Part shown: positions 31,657 through 38,714 of the stretch, piece by piece
Position numbering within the stretch: position 1 is the stretch's first letter
Layout of the letters: each line of letters begins with the position of its first letter
Assembly: GCF_016899775.1 (NCBI RefSeq)
Contig: NZ_JACJJE010000028.1
Coordinates: 1-42,017, forward strand
Source of the DNA: Pseudoflavonifractor capillosus
GTDB taxonomy: Bacteria; Bacillota; Clostridia; Oscillospirales; Oscillospiraceae
DNA length: 42,017 bases
Direction of reading: 5' to 3'
The notes under the pieces: generated by a model
Told to the model about the DNA's origin: nothing
Database searches by the model: none
What the model saw: the letters and a program-made list of their open reading frames with translations, nothing else
Made by a program: the position numbers and the translations under genes

Positions 31657-33750
31657 GTGGAGATCACATTGAACACCCCCCTTACCGATTTCCCCGGCGT
31701 GGGCGAGGTGCGGGCCAAAAAGCTGGAAAAGCTGGGCCTGGTCCGGTGCGCTGACCTGATTTCCTACTTTCCAAGGGACTATGAGGACCGGCGGCAGGTG
31801 TACTCCATCCGCTCCGCCCCTCTGGGCCAGAAGGTGTGCATCTCCGCCGTGGCGGCGGAGCACCCCCGCCTCTCCCGCATCCGCAAGGGGCTGGAGCTGG
31901 TAAAGCTGAAAGTAGTGGACCAGGCGGGGGCCCTGCACATCACCTTCTTCAACCAGAGCTATGTGGAGCGGGCCCTCCGGGCCGGAGAGGAATATATTTT
32001 TTACGGCGTGGTAGAGGAGCAGGGCAGCCGCCGCACCATGGTCAATCCCATCTTCGAGCGGGTGGGAAAGCAGAACTTCACCGGCTGCATCGTCCCCGTC
32101 TACCCCCTGACGGCGGGGATCACCAACCACCTGCTCTGCACCCTCACCCAGCAGGCGGTGGGCGCCTGTGCCCAGGATATGCCCGAGACCCTGCCCCGTG
32201 GGGTCCGTCTGGACCACGAGCTGGCCCAGGCGGAATTCTCCTATCGGAACATCCACTTCCCAGAGTCCTTCCAGGCCCTGGAACTGGCCCGGCGGCGGCT
32301 GACCTTCGAGGAGCTCTTCTACCTGTCCGCCGGTCTGGCCATGCTGAAGGAGCGGCGGGGGGACGTGCTGGGCTGCGCCATCCCGTCCCGGCCCATGGAG
32401 GAATTTCTCGGCCGCCTCCCCTTTCCCCTCACCGGGGCCCAGCGGCGGGTGATGGAGGAGATTTCAAGAGATATGGCCTCGGGCCGGCCCATGAACCGGC
32501 TGGTCCAGGGGGACGTGGGTTCCGGCAAGACGGTGGTGGCCGCCTATGCCGCCTGGCTGGCGGCGGGGGCGGGATACCAGTCCGCCCTCATGGCACCCAC
32601 GGAGGTACTCTCGGAGCAGCACTTCCGCTCCCTGTCCGCCCTGTTGGAGCCGGCGGGGGTGCGGGTGGGGCTGCTCACCGGCTCCATCACCCCGGCGGGC
32701 AAGAAAAAAGTCCGGCAGGCCCTGGCCGCCGGAGAGATCGACCTTGTCATCGGCACCCACGCCCTCCTCTCCCAGGGGGTGGAGTTCGCCCGGCTGGGCC
32801 TGATGGTGGCCGACGAGCAGCACCGGTTCGGAGTGGCCCAGCGGGCCGCCCTGGCCGCCAAGGGGGACTCCCCCCACGTGCTGGTCATGTCCGCCACCCC
32901 CATCCCCCGGACCCTGGCCCTGATCATCTACGGGGACCTGGACGTGTCCGTCATCGACGAGCTGCCTCCGGGCCGCACGCCGGTGGAGACCTATGTGGTG
33001 CGGGAGGACAAGCGGGCCAGGATGTACAACTTCGTCCGCCGTCTGGTGGGAGAGGGCCGGCAGGTCTACATCATCTGCCCAGCGGTGGAGGAGAATGCAG
33101 AGGGTGGAATGCAGAAGGCAGAATGGGAGGGAGACGGCCCCGCTCTTGATTTAAAGGCGGTGACCACCTACGCCAAGAAGCTCCAGACGGAGGTATTCCC
33201 CGACCTGAAGGTGGACTTCCTCCACGGGAAGATGAAGCCCAAGGAGAAGGAGGCGGTGATGGCCGCCTTTGCCGCCGGGGAGACCCAGGTGCTGGTGTCC
33301 ACCACCGTCATCGAGGTGGGGGTGGACGTGCCCAACGCCGCCCTGATTATTGTGGAGAACGCGGAGCGCTTCGGCCTCAGCCAGCTCCATCAGCTCCGAG
33401 GCCGGGTGGGCCGGGGAAAGCACCAGTCCTACTGCGTGCTCATCACCAACACCCGCAGCGTGGAGGCCATGCAGCGGCTCAGGACCCTGGCCTCCACCAC
33501 CGACGGCTTCAAGATCTCGGAGGAGGATCTGAAGCTCCGGGGCCCGGGCGACTTCTTCGGCAGCCGCCAGCACGGCCTGCCCCAGATGAAGCTGGCCGAC
33601 CTGGCCGGGGACATGCGCCTGCTCAGCGAGGCCCAGGACTCCGCCCGGAGGCTGCTGATGGCCGACCCCACCCTCTCCCAGCCGGAGAACCGGCCGGTGC
33701 TGGAGCGGGTGCGGACCCTGTTTTCTGACACGCCGGATATTTTCAACTGA
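31657..33750 (+). CDS. recG: ATP-dependent DNA helicase RecG
   Basis: A superfamily 2 helicase that regresses stalled replication forks and resolves branched DNA, 697 residues. The start is GTG 31657 with AGAGGAGG upstream. The N-terminal wedge/OB domain covers about 1-230. The helicase motifs follow: GDVGSGKT at about 285-292, DEQH at 386-389, SATPIPRTLA, and RVGRGKHQSYC with LRGPGDFFGSRQHG near the C-terminus, all intact. Between motifs IV and V there is an insert (ENAEGGMQKAEWEGDGPAL) encoded by AT-richer DNA with an AATGCAGA repeat. The next gene starts just beyond its stop, so they are probably one transcript. Confidence 0.97.
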   Translation: MEITLNTPLTDFPGVGEVRAKKLEKLGLVRCADLISYFPRDYEDRRQVYSIRSAPLGQKVCISAVAAEHPRLSRIRKGLELVKLKVVDQAGALHITFFNQSYVERALRAGEEYIFYGVVEEQGSRRTMVNPIFERVGKQNFTGCIVPVYPLTAGITNHLLCTLTQQAVGACAQDMPETLPRGVRLDHELAQAEFSYRNIHFPESFQALELARRRLTFEELFYLSAGLAMLKERRGDVLGCAIPSRPMEEFLGRLPFPLTGAQRRVMEEISRDMASGRPMNRLVQGDVGSGKTVVAAYAAWLAAGAGYQSALMAPTEVLSEQHFRSLSALLEPAGVRVGLLTGSITPAGKKKVRQALAAGEIDLVIGTHALLSQGVEFARLGLMVADEQHRFGVAQRAALAAKGDSPHVLVMSATPIPRTLALIIYGDLDVSVIDELPPGRTPVETYVVREDKRARMYNFVRRLVGEGRQVYIICPAVEENAEGGMQKAEWEGDGPALDLKAVTTYAKKLQTEVFPDLKVDFLHGKMKPKEKEAVMAAFAAGETQVLVSTTVIEVGVDVPNAALIIVENAERFGLSQLHQLRGRVGRGKHQSYCVLITNTRSVEAMQRLRTLASTTDGFKISEEDLKLRGPGDFFGSRQHGLPQMKLADLAGDMRLLSEAQDSARRLLMADPTLSQPENRPVLERVRTLFSDTPDIFN

Positions 33751-33779
33751 TGCCGATAAACTATGAGGAGGAATTTACT

Positions 33780-34175
33780 ATGACCCGTTTGGAAGAAGTA
33801 CAGTACCTGCGCACCGAGCCGGACGGCCGCCACTACAACTGTGCCCAGTCCCTGCTGGTCCCCTTTGGGCCTGAGGTGGGCCTCACCAAGGAGCAGGCGG
33901 ACGCCCTGGGGGCCAACTTCGGGGCAGGAATGAAGATGGGGGCCACCTGCGGCGTGCTCACCAGCGCCCTGATGCTGCTGGGGATGAAGGGCTGCACCCC
34001 CCAGCAGGCCGCCCAGCTGGTCCAGCGCTTCCGAGAGAAGCACCAGGACACCAACTGCGCCGCCCTCCTCTCCAAGGCCAAGGAGGAGGGAATTCCCAAG
34101 AAGGAGCACTGCGACAGTCTGGTTTTCGAGATGGCCAAGATCCTGGACGAGGAGTTTTTCGCCCAGGAGCAGTAA
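33780..34175 (+). CDS. C_GCAxxG_C_C-family redox protein
   Basis: A 131-residue cytosolic protein of the putative redox-active C_GCAxxG_C_C family common in Clostridia. Conserved cysteines are visible at 21 (YNCAQSLL), 57 (GATCGVL), 72, 93 (NCAALL) and 111 (HCDSLV), with helices between them; cofactor and partner are not known. The start is the ATG at 33780 with GAGGAGGAATT upstream. An ATG 30 bp earlier overlaps that site and is rejected. It lies close behind recG and ends in a strong terminator. Confidence 0.85.
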   Translation: MTRLEEVQYLRTEPDGRHYNCAQSLLVPFGPEVGLTKEQADALGANFGAGMKMGATCGVLTSALMLLGMKGCTPQQAAQLVQRFREKHQDTNCAALLSKAKEEGIPKKEHCDSLVFEMAKILDEEFFAQEQ

Positions 34176-34212
34176 CGGTTCCAGAGGCTTCGCCGCTGGT
34201 TCCACAAATGCC

Positions 34213-34244
34213 AAAAGGGGAAGCCCCGCCGGGCTTCCCCTTTT
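34213..34244 (+). terminator. Terminator after the recG transcript
   Basis: A perfect 14-bp stem AAAAGGGGAAGCCC / GGGCTTCCCCTTTT with a 4-nt loop (34213-34226, 34231-34244). Confidence 0.92.
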
Positions 34245-34444
34245 GACTGTTTTGTGAGAAGGAAGGAATGGAAAATCGAGTCGCAAAGGTTATTGGCGAG
34301 GAGGCCGGTAAGAGCGGCTGCCGGTCAGCTCGTTAATTTTTTAACCTTTTGCTGGAACCAACTTTACCACCAAATCCGGAAAAATACTATCCCCAAATTC
34401 ATTATATACTGCATAAGTAAAAAGTTATAAAATTCCCCCTTCTC

Positions 34445-34473
34445 TTGCGTCCGGGAGAGGAATGGGATATAAT
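34445..34473 (+). promoter_or_regulatory. Promoter for mutY
   Basis: TTGCGT (34445-34450), a 17-bp spacer and a perfect TATAAT (34468-34473). The -10 box overlaps an in-frame ATG upstream of mutY, which rules that ATG out as the start. Confidence 0.75.
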
Positions 34474-34530
34474 GAGACCCGCGCATCCGGACCCAGGTCC
34501 GGTGTATGGATGGAATATAAGGAGAAGGCT

Positions 34531-35580
34531 ATGGATGAATTGGAACAGCTCCCGATCCCCCTGCTGATGTGGTACCGGGAGAACGCCCGGGTGCTGCCCT
34601 GGCGGACCCACCCCACCCCCTACCGGGTGTGGGTGTCGGAGATCATGCTCCAGCAGACCCGGGTGGCGGCGGTCCTGGACTACTACCGCCGTTTTCTGGA
34701 GGCGGCGCCCACAGTGGCCGACCTGGCCATGCTGCCCGAAGACGCCCTGATGAAGCTGTGGCAGGGGCTGGGCTATTACAGCCGGGCCCGGAACCTGCAG
34801 AAGGCGGCCCGGCAGATCATGGAGCAGTTCGGGGGGGTATTTCCAAATACTTATGAGGACATCCGCTCCCTGGCGGGGGTGGGGGACTACACCGCCGGGG
34901 CCATCGCTTCCATCGCCTTCGGCATTCCGGTTCCGGCGGTGGACGGGAATGTGCTGCGGGTGGCGGCCCGGATCACCGGGGACAGCGGGGACATCACCTC
35001 TCCCGCCATGAAGAAGAAGGTGACCGCCGCCCTCCAGGCGGTCATTCCCGCCGGGGAGCCGGGGAACTTTAACCAGGCCATGATGGAGCTGGGGGCCACC
35101 GTCTGCCTGCCCAACGGCGCGCCTCAGTGTGAGAAGTGCCCGGCGGCCCCCTTCTGCCGGGCCCTCAGGGAGGATCGCATCGGGGAGCTGCCGGTGAAGG
35201 CCCCCAAGAAGGCGCGCCGCATTGAGGAGCGCCGGGTGTATCTGATTTTCTCCGACGACGGCGTGGCCCTGCGGCGGCGGCCGGGAAAGGGCCTGCTGGC
35301 CGGGCTGTGGGAGTATCCCAACGAGCTGGCCGGGGAGGAGACGATCCCCGCCGCCCTGGGGCTGTCTCCGGCGGATTTGGAGCTGGTGGGGACAGGCAGG
35401 CACATCTTCACCCACATCGAGTGGCGCATGACCGCCTATACCGCCCGGGCGGAGGCTCTGGACCTCCCACAGGGCTGGGTGTGGGCGGACCGGGATGCTC
35501 TGGCCCGGGAGTACGCCGTGCCCAACGCCTTTCAGGCATTCTCGGAGTATGTCAAAGGGAAGTTGGGGTATTTTTCTTAG
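34531..35580 (+). CDS. mutY: Adenine DNA glycosylase MutY
   Basis: Removes adenine mispaired with 8-oxoguanine in base excision repair; 349 residues. The ATG at 34531 has TAAGGAGAA upstream and lies downstream of the promoter. The catalytic domain has LPWR (22-25), Glu37 in SEIMLQQTRV, the helix-hairpin-helix LAGVGDYTAGAI (114-125) and the catalytic Asp138 in VDGNVLRV. Four cysteines, Cys192, 200, 203 and 209, hold the [4Fe-4S] cluster, with a first spacing of seven residues instead of the six of E. coli MutY. The C-terminal NUDIX-like domain that recognises 8-oxoguanine contains GRHIFTHIEWRM. A structured repeat begins about 110 bp after the stop. Confidence 0.96.
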   Translation: MDELEQLPIPLLMWYRENARVLPWRTHPTPYRVWVSEIMLQQTRVAAVLDYYRRFLEAAPTVADLAMLPEDALMKLWQGLGYYSRARNLQKAARQIMEQFGGVFPNTYEDIRSLAGVGDYTAGAIASIAFGIPVPAVDGNVLRVAARITGDSGDITSPAMKKKVTAALQAVIPAGEPGNFNQAMMELGATVCLPNGAPQCEKCPAAPFCRALREDRIGELPVKAPKKARRIEERRVYLIFSDDGVALRRRPGKGLLAGLWEYPNELAGEETIPAALGLSPADLELVGTGRHIFTHIEWRMTAYTARAEALDLPQGWVWADRDALAREYAVPNAFQAFSEYVKGKLGYFS

Positions 35581-35688
35581 CGGGGGTTCGCTGCTATCTT
35601 CGTTTTTCGCACTTCTGTAGGGCCCGATGCCCTCATCGGGCCGCACCTGGAGACCTTCGCAGGGAGTTTCGCCGCCTGCGGGCAGCGA

Positions 35689-35793
35689 CCTACTTTGCCC
35701 ATGGCGGCAAAGTAGGCAAAACGCCCCCGGGGACGGCTCCAGATGAGCACTTCGTGCTCATAGTCGCCTTTCCCCGGACCCCATTTACGGGGG
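35689..35793 (+). repeat. Three-hairpin element, copy B1
   Basis: Hairpin 1 is CCTACTTTGCC / GGCAAAGTAGG (35689-35699, 35706-35716). CAAAACGCCCCC and GGGGACGGCTC follow. Hairpin 2 is ATGAGCAC-TTC-GTGCTCAT (35743-35761). Hairpin 3 is CCCC/GGGG (35779-35793). Copy B2 matches it in reverse with compensatory changes in the hairpin 2 stem. No open frame fits it. Confidence 0.75.
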
Positions 35794-36345
35794 TTATCCC
35801 TTGGGGCGGGCAAAAAAGTTCCGGCGCGCAAAATCTGAGTGCGTGTCTGAATTCCAGCCGGGCCACTGGGCCCTGGCTGTCCAAAAATTGAAGGCTGGTG
35901 CAGTTCCGCAACTGCGCCTGGCTGTCCCAGCCGACAGCCCCGGTCCAGTTACGCCGTAGGAGCGACCCTTGAGGTCGCCCGAAAGCCTTCCCCTGGGGGA
36001 AGGTGCCGAGTGCAGCGAGGCGGATGAGGGGAACGGTCTTGGTTATGAGGGCGACCCGTTTCAACCGTAGGGGCGCACACTGTGCGCCCGCGGGCCGCCG
36101 AGGTCGTCGGCCCCTACGACATTCACCGGATCGTCTTCTGTATGTTCTGTAGGGGCGGGTGTCCTCACCCGCCCGCCAATCCCCTGAGCCGCACTTGAAC
36201 CCAAGCAACTTAATAGGCGCGCTTTTCATCGATAGGAGCAATCCCCAAAGGTTACCGACAACTCAGCGGCAGCGGTAATAGAACGGAGGCCAGTCCGTTG
36301 TCCACTCGCGCCTTTGCGTTGACTGCCTGCCTCCCGTATTGGCGG
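35794..36345. repeat. Repeat mosaic between mutY and the radical SAM gene
   Basis: No gene is supported. The stretch holds a MITE-like unit (35988-36034, CCTTCCCCTGGGGGAAGG then GGATGAGGGG), TAGGGGCG palindromes (36066-36089 and 36150-36172) and a few further inverted repeats. Open frames are short and lack ribosome sites. Confidence 0.7.
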
Positions 36346-36457
36346 CCCCCGCAACGGGGGTTCTAGGGGCGGCGGCGAATATGGACACAAAGTGTCCATC
36401 CTGAGCCGTCCCCCTAGCGCTTTTTTGGTGACTTTTTGGGCGTGTCCAAAAAGTCAC
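36346..36457 (-). repeat. Three-hairpin element, copy B2
   Basis: Read on the minus strand: hairpin 1 GTGACTTTTTGG / CCAAAAAGTCAC (36457-36428), CCAAAAAAGCGC, GGGGACGGCTC, hairpin 2 ATGGACAC-TTT-GTGTCCAT (36399-36381) and hairpin 3 CCCC(C)/GGGG(G) (36360-36346). Together with copy B1 it forms an inverted pair around the 550-bp repeat mosaic. Confidence 0.75.
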
Positions 36458-36516
36458 TCGCCGCCGGAGCGGCGAAATCCCCTGCAAAACTCTCTAAAAA
36501 CAAGGAGGGAACCTCT

Positions 36517-37392
36517 GTGCTCTGCAATCTCTGTCCCCGGCAATGCAATGCCCTGCGCACGGAAACGGCGGGAGAGGGATACTGCCGCATGCCCGCCGCG
36601 CCGGTGGCGGCCCGGGCCGCCCTCCACATGTGGGAGGAGCCCCCCATCTCCGGCACCCGGGGGTCCGGGACCATCTTCTTCTCCGGGTGCTCTCTGGGGT
36701 GTGTGTTCTGTCAGAATGAGAAGATCAGCCACCAGGACTTCGGCAGGCCGGTCACAGCGGAGCGCCTGCGGGAGATCTGCCTGGAGCTCGTCGCTCAGGG
36801 GGGCCACAACATCAACTTCGTCAACCCCACCCACTACGCCCATGTGGTGCGCCAGGTGCTGGAGGAGCCCCTCCCGGTGCCGGTGGTGTGGAACTCCGGG
36901 GGTTACGACCGGGTGGAGACTCTGAGGGCCCTGGAGGGCCGGGTGTCCGTCTACCTCCCCGATTTCAAGTACCTAGACCCGGAGACGGCGGGGCGGTACT
37001 CCGCCGCCCCGGACTATCCCCAGGCGGCCCAGGCCGCCATTCGGGAGATGGTCCGGCAGACGGGGCCCTGCCAATTTGACGAGAGCGGCCTGCTCCTCCG
37101 GGGGACGGTAATCCGCCATCTGATCCTCCCCGGGCAGGTGAACCAGGCCAAGGCGGTTATGGACTGGGTTTCCGAGGAATTTCCCCGAGGGACCGTGCTC
37201 TTCTCCCTCATGAGCCAGTACACCCCCTGGGGTGACCTGTCCCGCACCCCGGAGCTGAACCGCCGCCTGCGCCGGGGGGAGATGGAGAGCGCCATCGCCT
37301 ACATGCAGAACCTGGGGCTCCCTGGCTTCTGTCAGGAGCGCACCAGCGCCAGGGAGGAGTACACCCCTCCCTTTGATCTCACAGGCCTGTAA
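36517..37392 (+). CDS. PflX-like radical SAM protein
   Basis: A 291-residue radical SAM protein of the group called PflX (homologues of pyruvate formate-lyase activating enzyme; COG1313 as I recall). The radical SAM cluster motif CxxxCxxC is CSLGCVFC (Cys58, Cys62, Cys65). An N-terminal Cys set (Cys3, 6, 10 and 23; LCNLCPRQC) could hold a second metal centre. The GTG at 36517 is chosen since AAGGAGG lies 8 nt upstream; the frame continues upstream but only through repeat DNA. Nearby sequence shows no glycyl radical enzyme, so its target is unknown. Its 3' end is followed by a 159-bp gap and then a terminator. Confidence 0.88.
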   Translation: MLCNLCPRQCNALRTETAGEGYCRMPAAPVAARAALHMWEEPPISGTRGSGTIFFSGCSLGCVFCQNEKISHQDFGRPVTAERLREICLELVAQGGHNINFVNPTHYAHVVRQVLEEPLPVPVVWNSGGYDRVETLRALEGRVSVYLPDFKYLDPETAGRYSAAPDYPQAAQAAIREMVRQTGPCQFDESGLLLRGTVIRHLILPGQVNQAKAVMDWVSEEFPRGTVLFSLMSQYTPWGDLSRTPELNRRLRRGEMESAIAYMQNLGLPGFCQERTSAREEYTPPFDLTGL

Positions 37393-37550
37393 ATTGGGCG
37401 GTTGGACAAAATCTGTTCACAAACCCGGGAACTGTTTGCAAAAAGTTCATAGGCCCGTCACGAAATTGCCTTAATTATCGGTTACTATATCATCGTACCC
37501 AGTAATCATACATATCTCCCATTTCTCCCTCTCCTTTACAACACACACAA

Positions 37551-37592
37551 GTAAGAGGCCCCGGTGGTGAACCGGGGCCTCTTACTTTCTTT
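37551..37592 (+). terminator. Terminator downstream of the radical SAM gene
   Basis: A perfect 15-bp stem GTAAGAGGCCCCGGT / ACCGGGGCCTCTTAC with a 5-nt loop, followed by TTTCTTT. Its last bases are also the left arm of the next hairpin. Confidence 0.9.
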
Positions 37593-37680
37593 GAAAAAGA
37601 AAGTAAGCAAAGAAATTTTGTGCGAAACTGCGTTTCGCCTCTGTGTTTTAAGAGACAGATCCCAGACCTGTCCCTTTTTG
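37581..37680 (+). repeat. Three-hairpin element, copy C
   Basis: Hairpin 1 is CTTACTTTCTT / AAGAAAGTAAG (37581-37606), followed by CAAAGAAATTTT. Hairpin 2 is GCGAAAC-TGC-GTTTCGC (37622-37638). Hairpin 3 is AAGAGACAG / CTGTCCCTT (37650-37676, one mismatch), followed by a T run. It matches copy A in inverted orientation and lies downstream of the radical SAM gene. Confidence 0.75.
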
Positions 37681-37685
37681 TTTTT

Positions 37686-38107
37686 CCCAAGCCTTCCCCC
37701 TGGGGGGAAGGTGGCTGGCCGTAGGCCAGACGGATGAGGGGGCAGTTTCCCGCCCCCTCTCTATGTAGGGGCGCACATTGTGCGCCCGCCGCCCCTTTTG
37801 TAGGGCGCGGCCTCCCGGACGCGCCGCCCGGGCTTGCCACGTCTTCGCTGTAGGGGCGGCACACTGGGCCGCCCGCCCCCCAACAGGCGCACTCCGCCCT
37901 AATTCCCAATATATGTATTCAAACGTCCCACAATGGGAGCAATTCCACCCTATTTGAGTAGGCCGAGAGCCTTCCCCCCACAGGGGGGAAGGTGGCACGG
38001 CGAAGCCGTGACGGATGAGGGGCGTCTCGACCACAGCAAGCGCGCTCCTGGGACACCCTCATCAGTCACCCTAACGGGTGACAGCTTCCCCCTAGAAGGG
38101 GGAAGCC
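37686..38107. repeat. Repeat-rich region upstream of fibre 2
   Basis: Palindromic elements of the same kinds as at 5.9-6.4 kb: MITE-like CCTTCCCCC..GGGGGAAGG with CGGATGAGGGG (37689-37743, 37970-38021, and inverted at 38055-38107) and TAGGGGCG dyads (37766-37787, 37851-37875). A stretch at 37901-37930 repeats 6081-6110 in reverse complement. No gene is seen. Confidence 0.75.
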
Positions 38108-38141
38108 TGGACCCCAACTCAAACAAGGAGGAATTTTATTT

Positions 38142-38630
38142 ATGGCGACCAATCAAACGACCAATTACCAGCTGAACCAGTGGGAACCCACAGACCAGGT
38201 TTTACGCACCGACTTCAACGCCGACAATGCCAAACTGGATACGGCGCTGGCTGGGCTGGCGGCAAAGGGGACAGAGCTGGAGGCGGACCTTGCAGCCGCC
38301 GCTGCGGGGGCAGGCAACTGTCAGATGGAGCTGTTCACCTACACTGGGACAGGGACCTGCGGCGCGGGGAACGCCACCAAGGTCCGGTTTGCCCATCTGC
38401 CCGAGATCTTTTTCATTGGGGGCAGCGAGTCATTGATGTTCGGACGGGGCGGAAACCCACAGATGACATTGATCGCTCAAAATATTTACAGCGATACCTT
38501 CATCAACGAGTCAGTAAACAGTTGGTCCGGTACCCAGCTGTCCATAACCCATGCAGACAACGCCCGCTATCAGATGAATAACAAGGATGAAATCTATTGG
38601 GTGCTGGGGTTGTACCGAAAGGGAGACTAA
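38142..38630 (+). CDS. Phage tail-fibre-like protein, copy 2
   Basis: A 162-residue paralogue of the protein encoded at 5377-5874, with a strong ACAAGGAGGAATT ribosome site. The first 38 or so residues, including NYQLNQWEPTDQV and TDFNADN, are almost the same; the predicted attachment end is conserved. After a helical Ala-rich stretch (about 39-62) the C-terminal 100 residues differ in sequence but keep the beta-rich outline (MELFTYTGTGTC, ATKVRFAHLPEIFFIGG). A conserved base with an exchanged tip is typical of receptor-binding proteins. It is convergent with the second SLH gene. No other phage gene is adjacent. The role as fibre of the 17-30 kb particle is inference. Confidence 0.73.
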   Translation: MATNQTTNYQLNQWEPTDQVLRTDFNADNAKLDTALAGLAAKGTELEADLAAAAAGAGNCQMELFTYTGTGTCGAGNATKVRFAHLPEIFFIGGSESLMFGRGGNPQMTLIAQNIYSDTFINESVNSWSGTQLSITHADNARYQMNNKDEIYWVLGLYRKGD

Positions 38631-38637
38631 AGAAAGG

Positions 38638-38670
38638 AGCCCCCCGGGCGGATAAACCGCCTGGGGGGCT
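38638..38670. terminator. Terminator between fibre 2 and SLH copy 2
   Basis: A 14-bp stem AGCCCCCCGGGCGG / CCGCCTGGGGGGCT with one G-T pair and a 5-nt loop, placed between the convergent stops like its counterpart at 5329-5368. Confidence 0.8.
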
Positions 38671-38714
38671 GTTGCTATTTCATTTAGAACAAATGAAAAT
38701 TGCAGAATCGAACA

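Noticed and set aside
36066-37875. Possible CRISPR array from the recurring TAGGGGCG palindromes
   Set aside because: Units are irregular in spacing and orientation, vary in sequence, and no cas gene is in the window.
5377-38630. Diversity-generating retroelement as the cause of fibre tip differences
   Set aside because: No reverse transcriptase or template repeat is present, and the two tips differ across their whole length rather than at adenine positions.
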